A stretch of DNA of 64,000 nucleotides from Taudactylus pleione (lineage: Eukaryota > Chordata > Amphibia > Anura > Myobatrachidae): positions 14,005,501 to 14,069,500 of the forward strand of contig JAUIMM010000534.1 in the NCBI GenBank assembly GCA_031769625.1, written 5' to 3'. Both the position numbers and the translations under genes were made by a program. Position 1 is the first letter of the stretch; each line of letters begins with the position of its first letter. Under the pieces are notes generated by a model. The model was not told the DNA's origin. It saw only the letters and a program-made list of their open reading frames with translations, and searched no databases. Below, in pieces: positions 10,786 through 19,630 of the stretch.

Positions 10786-11065
10786 TTTTTTTAGCACTTG
10801 GGGGGAGCACCCCTGATGGACAGAGCACCCCCTGGACAACACTACAGCACTCCTTTAGGACTGGGACACTGCACAGGACTTTGGAGTGGACACAGCCCCT
10901 ATGGAGAACTGACTGCACAACACAGTCCAGCCAGCCCCTATGGACTTTGAAGTAGTGGACACAGCCCCTATTAACAACAGCAGCACAGCACAACACAGCC
11001 AGCCCCTATGGACTTTGAAGTAGTGGACAACAGCAGCACTACACTACACTACACTACACAGCCCT
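10786..11065. repeat. Short degenerate repeats (CAGCCCCTATGGACTTTGAAG type) in the hAT-A leader
   Basis: Phrases related to GGACACAGCCCCTATGGACT recur three to four times, along with CAGCAGCACAGCACAACACA and a run of ACACTACACT. The same arrangement, inverted, is at 36370-36690 in hAT-C, so it belongs to the family and predates both insertions. Confidence 0.8.
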
Positions 11066-11126
11066 AACTCCCACCCTCCCTCTTCACTGTCCACAGCCGA
11101 GTGAGAAAATGGCGCCGACGTGTGTA

Positions 11127-11137
11127 CCTTATATAGG
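11127..11137 (-). promoter_or_regulatory. TATA box of the hAT-A transposase promoter
   Basis: On the minus strand this reads CCTATATAAGG, about 160 bp inside the right end of the element and facing the transposase. The identical motif is at the matching place in hAT-C (36285-36295). The distance to the start codon (about 2.6 kb) implies a very long leader or an intron spanning the array. Confidence 0.75.
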
Positions 11138-11192
11138 ATCCAAAACCCGCGAGACTCGGAAGGCGGGAAGATGACGTTTTGCCTCGATTTCA

Positions 11193-11280
11193 GATCCGAG
11201 TCAGGCGGGAAAAGTCGAGCCTGACTCGGATCGGACTCGGATCGGGGGGGCTCGGGGGGGTTCGGATTTCAGAAATCCGA
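11193..11280. repeat. Subterminal inverted repeats at the hAT-A 5' end
   Basis: GATCCGAGTCAGGC (11193-11206) is inverted as GCCTGACTCGGATC (11219-11232). Close to the tip, 11260-11280 is a perfect palindrome with 10-bp arms (TTCGGATTTC and GAAATCCGAA). Both are kept in hAT-C. They are candidate transposase-binding or cruciform sites. Confidence 0.8.
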
Positions 11281-11292
11281 ACCCGCTCACCC

Positions 11293-11295
<3 letters not shown>

Positions 11296-11335
<40 letters not shown>
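11296..11335. repeat. (TA)n microsatellite, right half of the hAT-A target
   Basis: About 20 TA units directly after the right end; the first eight bases equal the last eight before the left end. Confidence 0.9.
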
Positions 11336-11338
<3 letters not shown>

Positions 11339-11524
11339 TAGGTGCTTATGGAGGGGTCCACACACAGCTTTCAGGTAAACAAATTATGCTTTTAATTCCA
11401 GCTTGTGAATTCAGGATACAGAAAATAACAAACAGAGAATAACAAAACAACCTAGCCCCTGTTTAGGGCATCTAGCTCACTACTTGAGCCCTCTCTAGTG
11501 TGACACAGCTAGTCTGCCAACAAA
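11339..11524 (+). repeat. Left part of an interspersed repeat split by Harbinger-2
   Basis: From TAGGTGCTTATGG to GCTAGTCTGCCAACAAA this aligns along its length with 18610-18757. The alignment continues past the Harbinger insertion at 18115. I cannot name the repeat; head-to-tail copies could mean tandem duplication or LTR-like units. Confidence 0.7.
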
Positions 11525-12204
11525 GGCCCTGATTCAGACCCGGACGCAAGTGGCCGTTCGTACGTTCGGCGTACGTGCCGAAATATGTTAATTTAAGCGC
11601 TCACACGTAATTTCGAACGCAGCTAAACTTCCTCCCCAAAGTCTCCCGACCCCTCCTCTAGCTAACGAGCGAGCCAAATAGTGAGCGTACATCCCCAATT
11701 TGGCTTGCAGGGAACGCATGCACAAGTACAAACCGGAAGTGGGCCTGTCAGGTTCCGATTACCTGCTCGTTCATTCTGCCTACCTCCTTCAATCGTATCA
11801 TGCCAATCAATATATATCAATTAGCCTAATTGCTCTTCAGATGTGTTTTTTTTTTGTTTTTCAATAAAGTTTACTCTTGTCCGTGTTTTTGTTTACCCGC
11901 AGAATACGTACGGTTTAAACAATGCTTTTCTTTTGCCAAAATACATGTTTGAGCCAATTATCCATTTGTTTTCCGTGTTTTTACCCACACATATTTTACT
12001 GGGTTCATTTCTTTATTTAAATTAGCTTACGCATGTCACTGCATCAAGCCTATCATAACTCACAATAGATTTTTTGGCCTGTAGAACACGACTCATACAC
12101 TAACCAATAGAATGGTTCCTGTTAATTTCCCAACTACATTAGCCAATCAAAATTATTTTCTTGTCTTATTAAATCTGTTTTATTAAAAATACACCATTGC
12201 CATC

Positions 12205-13867
12205 ATGAGAGCCTCTGCATTCACCAAGCGAGAGCTTCTGGTTCTTACAGAGGTGATGGACAGGCGTATCACCAGCGAGCCTCCCCCATCAGCAATCGGG
12301 AAAAGCGTGCCGCCTATGCGGAGGTTCGCGGCCGCCTGCGTTCCTTCGGCTCACGCCGACAGATCGGCCAGCTGGAGCGCAGGTGGTCCGACCTTCAACG
12401 GCGGACGCCCCGCTTGCTAGCATGTTTTCGCCAGCGGATAGCGGAAAGTAAGTTATGTTTTGTTTGCTTTTTCCTGTTTATCTTTGTGGCCCTATCTGCG
12501 TGTGCATGTTTTCTTGTTTGGCCTGTTTCTTTTTTTCACTCCTATCTGCGTGTGCATGTTTTCTTGTTTGGCCTGTTTCTTTTTTTCACTCCTATCTGCG
12601 TGTGCATGTTTTCTTGTTTGGCCTGTTTCTTTTTTTCACACATATCTGCGTGTGCATGTTTTCTTGTTTGGCCTATTTCTTTTTTTCACTCATATCTGCG
12701 TGTGCATGTTTTCTTGTTTGGCCTATTTCTTTTTTCACTCATATCTGCGTGTGCATGTTTTCTTGTTTGGCCTGTTTCTTTTTTTCACTCATATCTGCGT
12801 GTGCATGTTTTCTTGTTTGGCCTGTTTCTTTTTTTCACTCATATCTGCGTGTGCATGTTTTCTTGTTTGGCCTGTTTCTTTTTTTCACTCATATCTGCGT
12901 GTGCATGTTTTCTTGTTTGGCCTGTTTCTTTTTTTCACTCATATCTGCGTGTGCATGTTTTCTTGTTTGGCCTATTTCTTTTTTTCACTCATATCTGCGT
13001 GTGCCTGTTTTCCTTTTTGTTTGTTAAACAATTATCGTTTAGCAAGGTGATGTTCTAAACTAACCTCAATTTGTTTCCCATCATTTAGGGGCCGAGCGAA
13101 GACTACGGCGTCATCGCCGGCAAAGACGTCGCCATCGTCCCCACTCCCCAACCCCCAGCCAAACCTCCTCTCCCCCAAATTCCCAAAATTCCCCCTCCAC
13201 CACAGCCTGCCCAGACCCTGTCGCCCATCCCTCTTGGCGATTTCCCCTCCATCCCAATTCCCCTCCCCTCAACCCACCGCTCTCTTGACCACCCCATCAC
13301 CCAAGTCAGTCATAACCCCCCCACCTCCTTGGGAAATTTGACCACCTCCGAGGAGGATGATGGAGTGGTTTCGGGGCCAGCCATCATTCACAACGGTATG
13401 TTTCCCTTTTATCCTTTTTTTTTAAGGAAAATGTGTTGATGTAATCCTTTGTCTGTGCCTTTTCCTTTTTTTATTATTTATAAAGGTTGGTTATATATCT
13501 GTTTATATTTACATTTCACAGGTGATTTCCCCATACACATATCCCACATGTCAAAACAGTCAAACTTGTATCTCTTGTTTACGGTTGATAGATTTTTAAG
13601 GTTTTTTTTTTATTTTTTATTGTTCAAGGTTTTTTTTTAAAGGTGGTTTTTGCAACACTATTGTCACTTTTTGCTCAGTCTATTTTGCTTGAGTAGTTTT
13701 TTAGATTCATAAATTATGGATTCATTTTAGTAAGCACCACAATTTTATAACCCACAGAGGACCAGAGGCGTTTGGCGGACCTAGCCGGGTGTGTCCAACT
13801 GATGCGGGGGCACATGATCGGCCTGATGGTGGTCCTGGATAGGATGGCGGGGATCCTGCACCCCTAA
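12205..13867 (+). pseudogene. SANT/Myb-like accessory protein gene 1 of Harbinger-2 (three exons)
   Basis: Predicted partner of the Harbinger transposase. Exon 1 (12205-12447) starts MRASAFTKRELLVLTEVMDR and after a frameshift near 12290 continues as a basic helical region (QLERRWSDLQRR). It is one base shorter than the matching exon at 2877-3120. Donor GTAAGT; the intron is filled by a 50-bp minisatellite. Exon 2 (13089-13395) opens with an Arg-rich run, then a Pro/Ser-rich linker, with a compensating frameshift near 13235, and ends at GTATGT. Exon 3 (13758-13867, after CACAG) encodes DQRRLADLAGCVQLMRGHM and ends LHP-stop. AATAAA follows at 13901-13906. All junctions are phase 1, as in the first copy. 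Two frameshifts make it a pseudogene. Confidence 0.75.
12491..13010. repeat. Minisatellite, 50-bp unit, about 10 copies, inside an intron
   Basis: The unit starts CTATCTGCGTGTGCATG and ends in a T-rich run and CACTC; copies are 49-50 bp and almost identical. It is open in three frames because it lacks stops, but it is not coding: it sits between a clear donor (12448) and acceptor (13087-13088). The matching intron at 2683-2870 in Harbinger-1 has no such array. Confidence 0.93.
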
Positions 13868-14662
13868 TTTTTTTTGTTTTCCACAGAATTATTTTTCGAA
13901 AATAAAATTAAATTTTGAATACAGTCTCATTCCTTGTCTGAAAATCTTAGACTGTTTAAACTTACATAAGTAGACTATTGCAGCAAGTATTTCAAACTAA
14001 TGTAACTAAGATTGTGTTATGCTGTTTTTTTCAAGCAGGCACATGAAACACCTAACACTAACAATAGGTTTGGAGAGTTACCAGATCTTTTTTGTTTTTT
14101 TTTTAAATTTACATGTAAAAAATTTTTGGGAAACCTGCTTAGGCCGAGATTCAAAAACATACTGATACTACATAATACCTTTTGGTGTTGGTTTTTACCC
14201 ACAAACCAATGTTAAAAAATGAGCAAATTGACACATTACAGGATTAGCCATTAAGCAACTTTTCCTTGGGTGAACCTGCTTACACTTGCTTGTAATGTCG
14301 AAAAGAATTGTTTTGTTTCAAATAACCAAAAATTTATTCACCAAAAAACAAAAACACAAAGTGTTGGGTCACAAACAATACACACAGTGATAACAAACTG
14401 AAAAAAACAGCAAACACCATAATAAAAATTAAGCTAAAAATCAAGAACAGGTTGACAAATGAGCATGCCAACATGATTCCACAAATGTTGCGTTTCAAAA
14501 TTGGGTCCATAATATATATCCAATGTGGCCCCATGAAGTCATTTTTTGGGAGCAGGAAGTAGTCATCGTTTCATTCCAAAATATTATGAAATAAAAAACA
14601 AGATGGGAAAAAAATACCAATTAATTTGATTGAAAAATAATTTCCTTTCAACATTGTGTCAA
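13868..14662. other. Non-coding spacer between convergent Harbinger-2 genes
   Basis: AT-rich. It contains AATAAA at 13901 for the plus-strand gene and TTTATT at 14333-14338, which is AATAAA on the minus strand for the transposase. Nothing else recognised. Confidence 0.6.
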
Positions 14663-15688
14663 CTAACTTATTTTGTGCCAATAATTACATAAAGAATCTG
14701 GCCACCACATCATCGCATATGGCCCCCCCACACACTGACCTCCGACCAACCTCGGGGGGCCATCCTCAGGCAAAGCATCCTCTGGCTGCATTGGGACACC
14801 ACTCCTTATGGCGATGTTGTGAAATATCCCACACAGGACCACAATTTTCGAAACCATATCCGGCAAATACATGAGCTTGCCACCAGAGCAGTGGAGGCAT
14901 CTGAATCGGCCTTTTAAAAGGCCGATACAGCGCTCCACCACTTGCCTGGTGGCTGTAAGTGTGGAATTAAAATCACTTTGTGGGCCTGGTGTGGGAGCCA
15001 AATAAGGAGTGAGCAGCCAGGGCGTGCAAGGGTAGCCACTGACTCCTGTGAAAAAGAAGTGACAACATCAGGATCACTGTGTATCAAGCTTTGCATTGGT
15101 ATCTACTAAAGGTCTCCACTTACCCAGAAGCCATGCATCACCAGCTTGTAGGTTGTTTAATTTTTGCCATATCCCTGATTGCCGGATGACGAATGAGTCA
15201 TGTGCACTCTCGGGTAATTTTGCATTCAGGGACTGGATCTGGAGGGAGGCATCACATACCACCATTACATTCAGTGAGTGATAGTGTTTTCGGTTCCTAA
15301 AAATGGCCTCCAGCCGTGCTGGTGGCTGAAGTGGTATGTGAGTACCATCCGCAACCCCTATGATGTGTGGGATGCCAGCTATTTGGTAAAAATTGGCCTT
15401 GGCCACACTAAGGGAACCCATATCCAAAGGCATTTTAATAAAATGATGGAGGTGCTTGAAAAGGGCCTCCATCACTGCCCTCAGGATCCTCGAAAGGAGG
15501 ATTGGGAGATTCCCGCAACTATTCCCACCGTGGTTTGAAAGGATCCTGAGGCACAGAAATGTAACACCAACGCCAAATACATCTCCAGCCAACAATCCAC
15601 TCCGACCAACGTAACCCCCAACAAACAACACCCGCCACCTAGACTCGAGTCGGCCCAAGCCATAAATAATGTTTCTTATCCCGCTCAA
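14663..15688 (-). pseudogene. Harbinger transposase of Harbinger-2, frameshifted
   Basis: DDE transposase in two exons. Exon 1 runs down to 15124 and ends at GTAAGT; exon 2 is 14663-15045 after a CACAG acceptor. Visible blocks: an N-terminal helix region read in the frame of 15481-15663 (CASGSFQTTVGIVAGISQSS), then a frameshift near 15490, then RILRAVMEALFKHLHHFIKM, GVADGTHI (first catalytic Asp), SLNVMVVCDASLQIQSLNAK and RQVVERCIGLLKGRFRCL (catalytic Glu). At the exon junction the expected GDSGYP reads GVSGYP, so the second catalytic Asp is Val. No ATG is visible at the N terminus in the right frame; translation probably once began near 15663. Inactive on two grounds. Confidence 0.9.
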
Positions 15689-15792
15689 ATTAAGGACGGA
15701 TCAATGATGCGGCCGAATAATAAGGACGCATGTATAAATACGTCACGACCCAAAAAAAATGGTCTGGTGTATTTCTTGTTTGGACCAGAATA
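15689..15792. promoter_or_regulatory. Divergent promoter region between transposase and SANT-like gene 2
   Basis: About 105 bp separate the two divergent coding regions. TGTATAAATA at 15731-15740 is a good TATA box for the plus-strand gene, about 55 bp upstream of its ATG. CGTCAC next to it resembles half of a cAMP-response element. A compact shared promoter would co-express the catalytic and accessory proteins (inference). Confidence 0.5.
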
Positions 15793-17061
15793 ATGTCTAC
15801 AGACCAGCCAAACAATGGCCAAGAGGCGGCCGGTAAGTATTTCTGGCATTTCTAATCAAGGATTATTTTGAGCCAGAATATAGTGAAAGTTGGCGAGCTA
15901 AAATTTAACAATTTTATTGTAAATAGGTGTTGAGGATGACATGGAAGAGGCAGCTGGGCCCAGTATTCCGGCCAAAGCTGGGAAAAAGAAAAGGCAGCCA
16001 CAATTCACAAGAAAGGAGATGGAGGTTTTGGTTCAGAAAAGTGTGGACATCCTGCAACAGGCAGACAGGAATATGGGTGTAAGCCAGAAGAGGAGAATGT
16101 GGGAGGAGATAGCCAGTGCTGTCAATAGGGTGGGTGATTATGTCCGTCTAGCCCGGGATGTCAAACGGCGGTAAGTAAAAACTTGACCACCCAAAAAAAA
16201 CAGGGTCAAATAATGCAGGAATAATGCCTACTTTTTCACCCACATATGGCAAGACTTCAAATATCGCCTGAAGCAAAAAATGGTTGACAGGGCTAGGCAT
16301 GCAAGGGGTCCCACCCCTGTGTCATTGGAGTTTAATGATTTGGAAGAGCTGGCACAGGGGTGTGTGCAGGATGTGGAGGTGTTTGGCGTGTCCAACATGG
16401 ATACGGACATGCCAGACTTTGCGGCTCCTCATGTTGTCCCAGGTAAATGTTGTGATGTAACCAACTCTGAAATGTTATTGTGACAATATGTAGATTGTAA
16501 TGTTCCTCTTTTCTCTTTTTTCTCACAGAGACACAGGCAGATGAGTCTGCTCCAGAGGGGAGCCTTGGCCGCAGAATTTCTGCTGGCTCTGCAGGGGAGG
16601 AACCAGTACATCCGGCTGAGGACCCTGCAGAAGCCAGTCCTGGGCAATCCCCCTCGCAGGCAGTGGCACTCCTCACAGAACTCAATTTTAAATCGGATTC
16701 CCATACGGAGATTCTGCAGAGGATGGACGCCAGTTTGCTATGGGTGGCTGAAGCCCTGGAGCAAAATGCTGCAGCCAACGTGACCATTGGTCAGGCCCTG
16801 GCTGAAAATACCAGGGCCAACATCAGAATCGCCAATGCCCTGGAGCAGCTCGTTCGCCAGCACATGGTGGAGCCAACCTCCCTTCCTGCCGGAACATCAG
16901 GATCCTCCACCTCTGGCACAACAACAGCCATTCCTCCAAATGTGCCTAGCCCTGTGCCTACTCCAGAGGCCACAACATCTGCCTCTGGACAGGCCAGCCA
17001 GAGGACATCCCAGACCTGGTCTGGCGCCCACGCTACCCCAGCCAAACGGGGAAAGAAATGA
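15793..17061 (+). CDS. SANT/Myb-like accessory protein gene 2 of Harbinger-2 (four exons, 337 aa)
   Basis: Exons 15793-15832, 15927-16170, 16246-16442 and 16529-17061 total 1,014 nt, an exact multiple of three with consistent phases. The SANT/Myb-like domain spans about residues 39-107: QFTRKEMEVLVQKSVDIL, then MWEEIASAVN (Trp72), then RDVKRRWQDFKYRLKQKM (Trp96). The middle is acidic. The C-terminal third has a likely coiled coil (LTELNFKSDSHTEILQRMDA onward, repeats of ALEQ and AENT), then a Ser/Thr/Pro-rich stretch and a basic end (PAKRGKK) that could be a nuclear signal. Other junctions are canonical (GTAAGT, TAG, GTAAAT, CACAG), but the acceptor before exon 3 reads CACAT instead of CACAG at 16241-16245, so splicing is probably broken. 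AATAAA lies at 17280. It differs from SANT-like gene 1. Confidence 0.8.
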
Positions 17062-18114
17062 TGACAGCACTGGCTACTTTTCCCACACTCCTTCTGTGCT
17101 TGCCCCATATTCCTTCCTGGCCAAAACTTCCCTCTCCTTTCTTGAGAATTGTTTTTTTTTTTTTTTTTGCTCCAAAATTATCATTTATAAAAGACAAATG
17201 TACCAAAGATTAGTGGGTAACAATGACCCCAAACTTGTACGTGAAAATGCACATGATTTGTTTAAAAATGTGTTTTGACAATAAAACCTACAAATTGTGG
17301 TCAACTGTTTTGTGACATTAATTGAAAATTGGTTTCTAGTTAATCCTGTACCACAAGGAAAAAACGAAATCTTAGCTTTGGATTTCCAAAAAATCAAGGG
17401 TTAAAAAAAAATGTTAATTTAAGGAACACTTTGGTAAAAAAAAAAAAAAAAACTCAAGCCCAATGCAAAAGGTTACAATACACACAAACATGATGACAGT
17501 ATTGTTACAATATCAAAAAACACTAACAAAATTGTAAAATACATTTCTACAAAAAAACGCTAATTGATTGTGTAATCCTGAAATTAGCAGCCGAGATTTT
17601 CAGCTGCGTACGGTTTTGTGCTATCCCAAAGAAAAAAAAGAAAACACATTACAAGCTGGTTTTCAATCCAAAGTTGATTGTTTTTCTGACAAGCCGTGAT
17701 AAATCGATGAAACATCGAGGAGGCCCGGGCAAAAGGACAAAGCCATCGCCATTGTGGTCGAGTAATCCAGACCCCAAGCTGTGCGAGCAGTTTGAATGGA
17801 AAGAGGATCAGCCAGTGACGTATGACTTGGTACGAACACATTTGACGTTCGCATGAGCTAATTTATGTACGCCCCAAAAACGCCTCACCACGCCTGCGTT
17901 TTCCCATCTCCACCCCCGTCAACGCCCAAAAACGGCCTGTTCTGTCAATCATATTTGACATGTCACTTCCTGTTCGCAATTTGCCGAACGAGTGAAAAAA
18001 AGCTCGCAATCTGCCGTACGCACATGCGCAGTGTTACACTGATGCATGCGCGGTTTCTCAACATCGGAAAGCAACGCTCGTACTGCTGTTAACGAGCGGC
18101 TCTGAATTAGGGCC
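17062..18114. other. 3' untranslated region and right end of Harbinger-2
   Basis: Contains the poly(A) signal at 17280-17285 and long T and A runs (17151-17168, 17437-17452). From about 17860 the sequence turns rich in CGTACG-like and TGCGCATG words typical of these Harbinger ends, finishing at GAGCGGCTCTGAATTAGGGCC. Confidence 0.7.
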
Positions 18115-18609
18115 AAAGTCCCTGCCTGCTTCTTGCAGGCCTATCGCCAGCTCCAGCCTGGCTTGGCTTGGCTGCCATAGCTACACAAACACAATCTTGG
18201 TGGCCTTCCCTGTATCACACAGATATAGGCCCTGGCTTTCTCAGCCCACAGCTTTACTGCTTCAATGTCCCACGGTCAGAGAGTTTTGTAGCCCCCCCTT
18301 GCCTCCCGCAAGGTCCAGACACCAGCCTCCTGGCCCCCGATGGCTCGCTCAGCTTCACTGGGCTCTCTGGCTGTTACAGTCCCAACTAGACTGTCTCCAC
18401 CAGCCTGACTGCTCGGCCTTCTCTTTAGCTCACACCTGAGCTCTCTCCCCCAGGCAGGTGTACCACCACTCAGTATTTCAACCCTGTATGGGAGGATCTC
18501 TCCAAAACAACACAGAATCTGCTGCTCACCAACACCAGCTCTGGTGATACTGCCACAATATATATACTGTGGAGTAATTAGCTCAGTAGAGGGGTGAATT
18601 AGTGCAGTG
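18115..18609 (+). repeat. Right part of the interspersed repeat split by Harbinger-2
   Basis: Continues the repeat of 11339-11524 after the AAA duplication. It is C/T-rich with many CCAGCCT and CTGGCTTGG words and ends near 18609 where the next copy begins. No long open frame. Confidence 0.65.
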
Positions 18610-18800
18610 GTAGGTGCTTAAATCTGAGTCCACACATATAAATAAAAGAAAAGTGGTTTACTAACAGCATACTGTAGACAGAGAATATCAAACGTCTAGC
18701 CCCCATTCAGGGCACTGAGTCATTTCTTTGCCCCTGACTAACCTTGGGCAGCTAGTCTGCATTACAAGGTCTCTGCCTGCTTCTCTGCAGGTCTATCACC
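18610..18800 (+). repeat. Second, uninterrupted copy of the same interspersed repeat
   Basis: Starts TAGGTGCTTAAATC and passes through CAGCTAGTCTGCATTACAAG and TCTCTGCCTGCTTCT, matching both sides of the Harbinger-2 insertion without a gap. It then runs into a G-rich minisatellite. Confidence 0.7.
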
Positions 18801-18892
18801 AGCTCCAGGGGCTGCTGGGAGGCTCCAGGGGCTGGTGGGAGGGGCAAGGGCTGCTGGGAGGCTCCAGGGGCTGGTGGGAGGGGCAAGGGCTG
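18800..18892. repeat. G-rich minisatellite, about 2.3 copies
   Basis: The phrase CTGCTGGGAGGCTCCAGGGG followed by CTGGTGGGAGGGGCAAGGG occurs twice in tandem. The minus-strand open frames over it are repeat by-products. Confidence 0.85.
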
Positions 18893-18967
18893 GAAGGAGA
18901 TGTAGTTCTCCCAGCACCCATTCCGGGGGTAGACACACAGACACTGGGGGCCACACAAACCGGGGTT

Positions 18968-19046
18968 AATACACACACACTCATGCACACACGCATTCAC
19001 TCATACACACTTACAAACAGTAACAAACACTCACACACTGACATAC
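18968..19046. repeat. CA-rich low-complexity tract
   Basis: Imperfect (CA)n with TCAC and TTAC interruptions. Confidence 0.8.
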
Positions 19047-19188
19047 TCATCCTGCTGCAGAAGACCAGGCTTCCAATGCAGGATGATGAAGACAGCACTG
19101 CAGAAGGTAAATAATTAAAGACTAATTAAGCTAATTGGAAACTTCCAATTGCATAATTAGTCCTCAGGGGGGTACCGCCGGGGTGCCA

Positions 19189-19252
19189 GAGCAAGTCCCG
19201 CTGATTTTTCCTAAAATTAACGATTTTAGGAAAAATCACACTTGCTCTGGAA
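19189..19252. repeat. Long stem-loop, part of a MITE-like element
   Basis: CAGAGCAAGT and GATTTTTCCTAAAAT are followed after a 5-base loop by their reverse complements ATTTTAGGAAAAATC and ACTTGCTCTG. Sequence related to MITE ends (CCCAATTGAATATGTCCCT) closes the region near 19390, so an element of roughly 250 bp is likely. I could not fix its left end. Confidence 0.65.
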
Positions 19253-19630
19253 GTGCGTAATTAAAAACCTCCAGGCGCATAAAAAAGAAACAATCCGCAC
19301 CTATTTGAATAGTAAAAATCAGCACCTGAAGGAAAAACCTCGCAGGTGTGGGTAATTTGCTATGCTCGCACCCAATTGAATATGTCCCTATACATTAGTT
19401 TTCTCCTTCTCAACGGCAACTTCAAACCCTTTATTCTGAGTAACCGCAGGAGAAAGGGATTTTTGCATCTTAATAAATAGACCAAATAGTATCCTTTGTT
19501 TTGCATTGTGGTGTTTCTCTGTGTGGGCACAGTACTGTGTAACACCAGAGTTTCTCTTTATAACTGGAGATCTTATTCCTTGTCATTATTTTACTAATTA
19601 GTATAATTTTGTTAAATAAGTTGCATGAAC

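Larger units (their letters stand above)
4743..11295 (-). mobile_element. Complete hAT transposon (hAT-A) with intact transposase and internal 160-bp array
   Basis: Both ends carry TAGGGGTG read inwards (TAGGGGTGTGC at left, TAGGGGTGAGC at right), flanked by the 8-bp duplication ATATATAT. That duplication fits the hAT length and the loose pattern T at position 2 and A at position 7. Because the target is a TA microsatellite, the duplication alone is weak evidence, but ends plus transposase make the boundaries secure. The element is 6,553 bp: transposase on the minus strand, a 2.3-kb tandem array upstream of its start codon, then a promoter region at the right end. The intact transposase implies recent activity. 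A second copy of the same family begins at 36127. Confidence 0.93.
11525..18114. mobile_element. Complete PIF/Harbinger transposon (Harbinger-2) with three genes
   Basis: Left end GGCCCTGATTCAGACC, right end (read inwards) GGCCCTAATTCAGAGC, flanked on both sides by AAA, a 3-bp duplication. Joining the flanks rebuilds a sequence matching the uninterrupted paralogue at 18740-18810, which confirms the boundaries independently. The 6,590-bp element contains SANT-like gene 1 (plus strand), the transposase (minus strand) and SANT-like gene 2 (plus strand). The transposase and SANT-like gene 2 are divergent, about 105 bp apart. The transposase and gene 1 are frameshifted and gene 2 has a lost splice site, so the copy is dead by itself. 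Confidence 0.92.

Noticed and set aside
8810..10955. Repeated 70-residue plus-strand open frames
   Set aside because: By-products of the 160-bp array, antisense to the hAT-A transposase.
12414..13058. Three overlapping plus-strand open frames of 190-214 residues rich in Phe, Cys and Leu, resembling a membrane protein
   Set aside because: All three frames are open because the 50-bp repeat lacks stops; the region lies in an intron with clear splice sites.
18752..19114. Short open frames around the G-rich minisatellite and CA tract
   Set aside because: Low-complexity translations with repeated GGSRGWWEG or PPAPGASQQP phrases.
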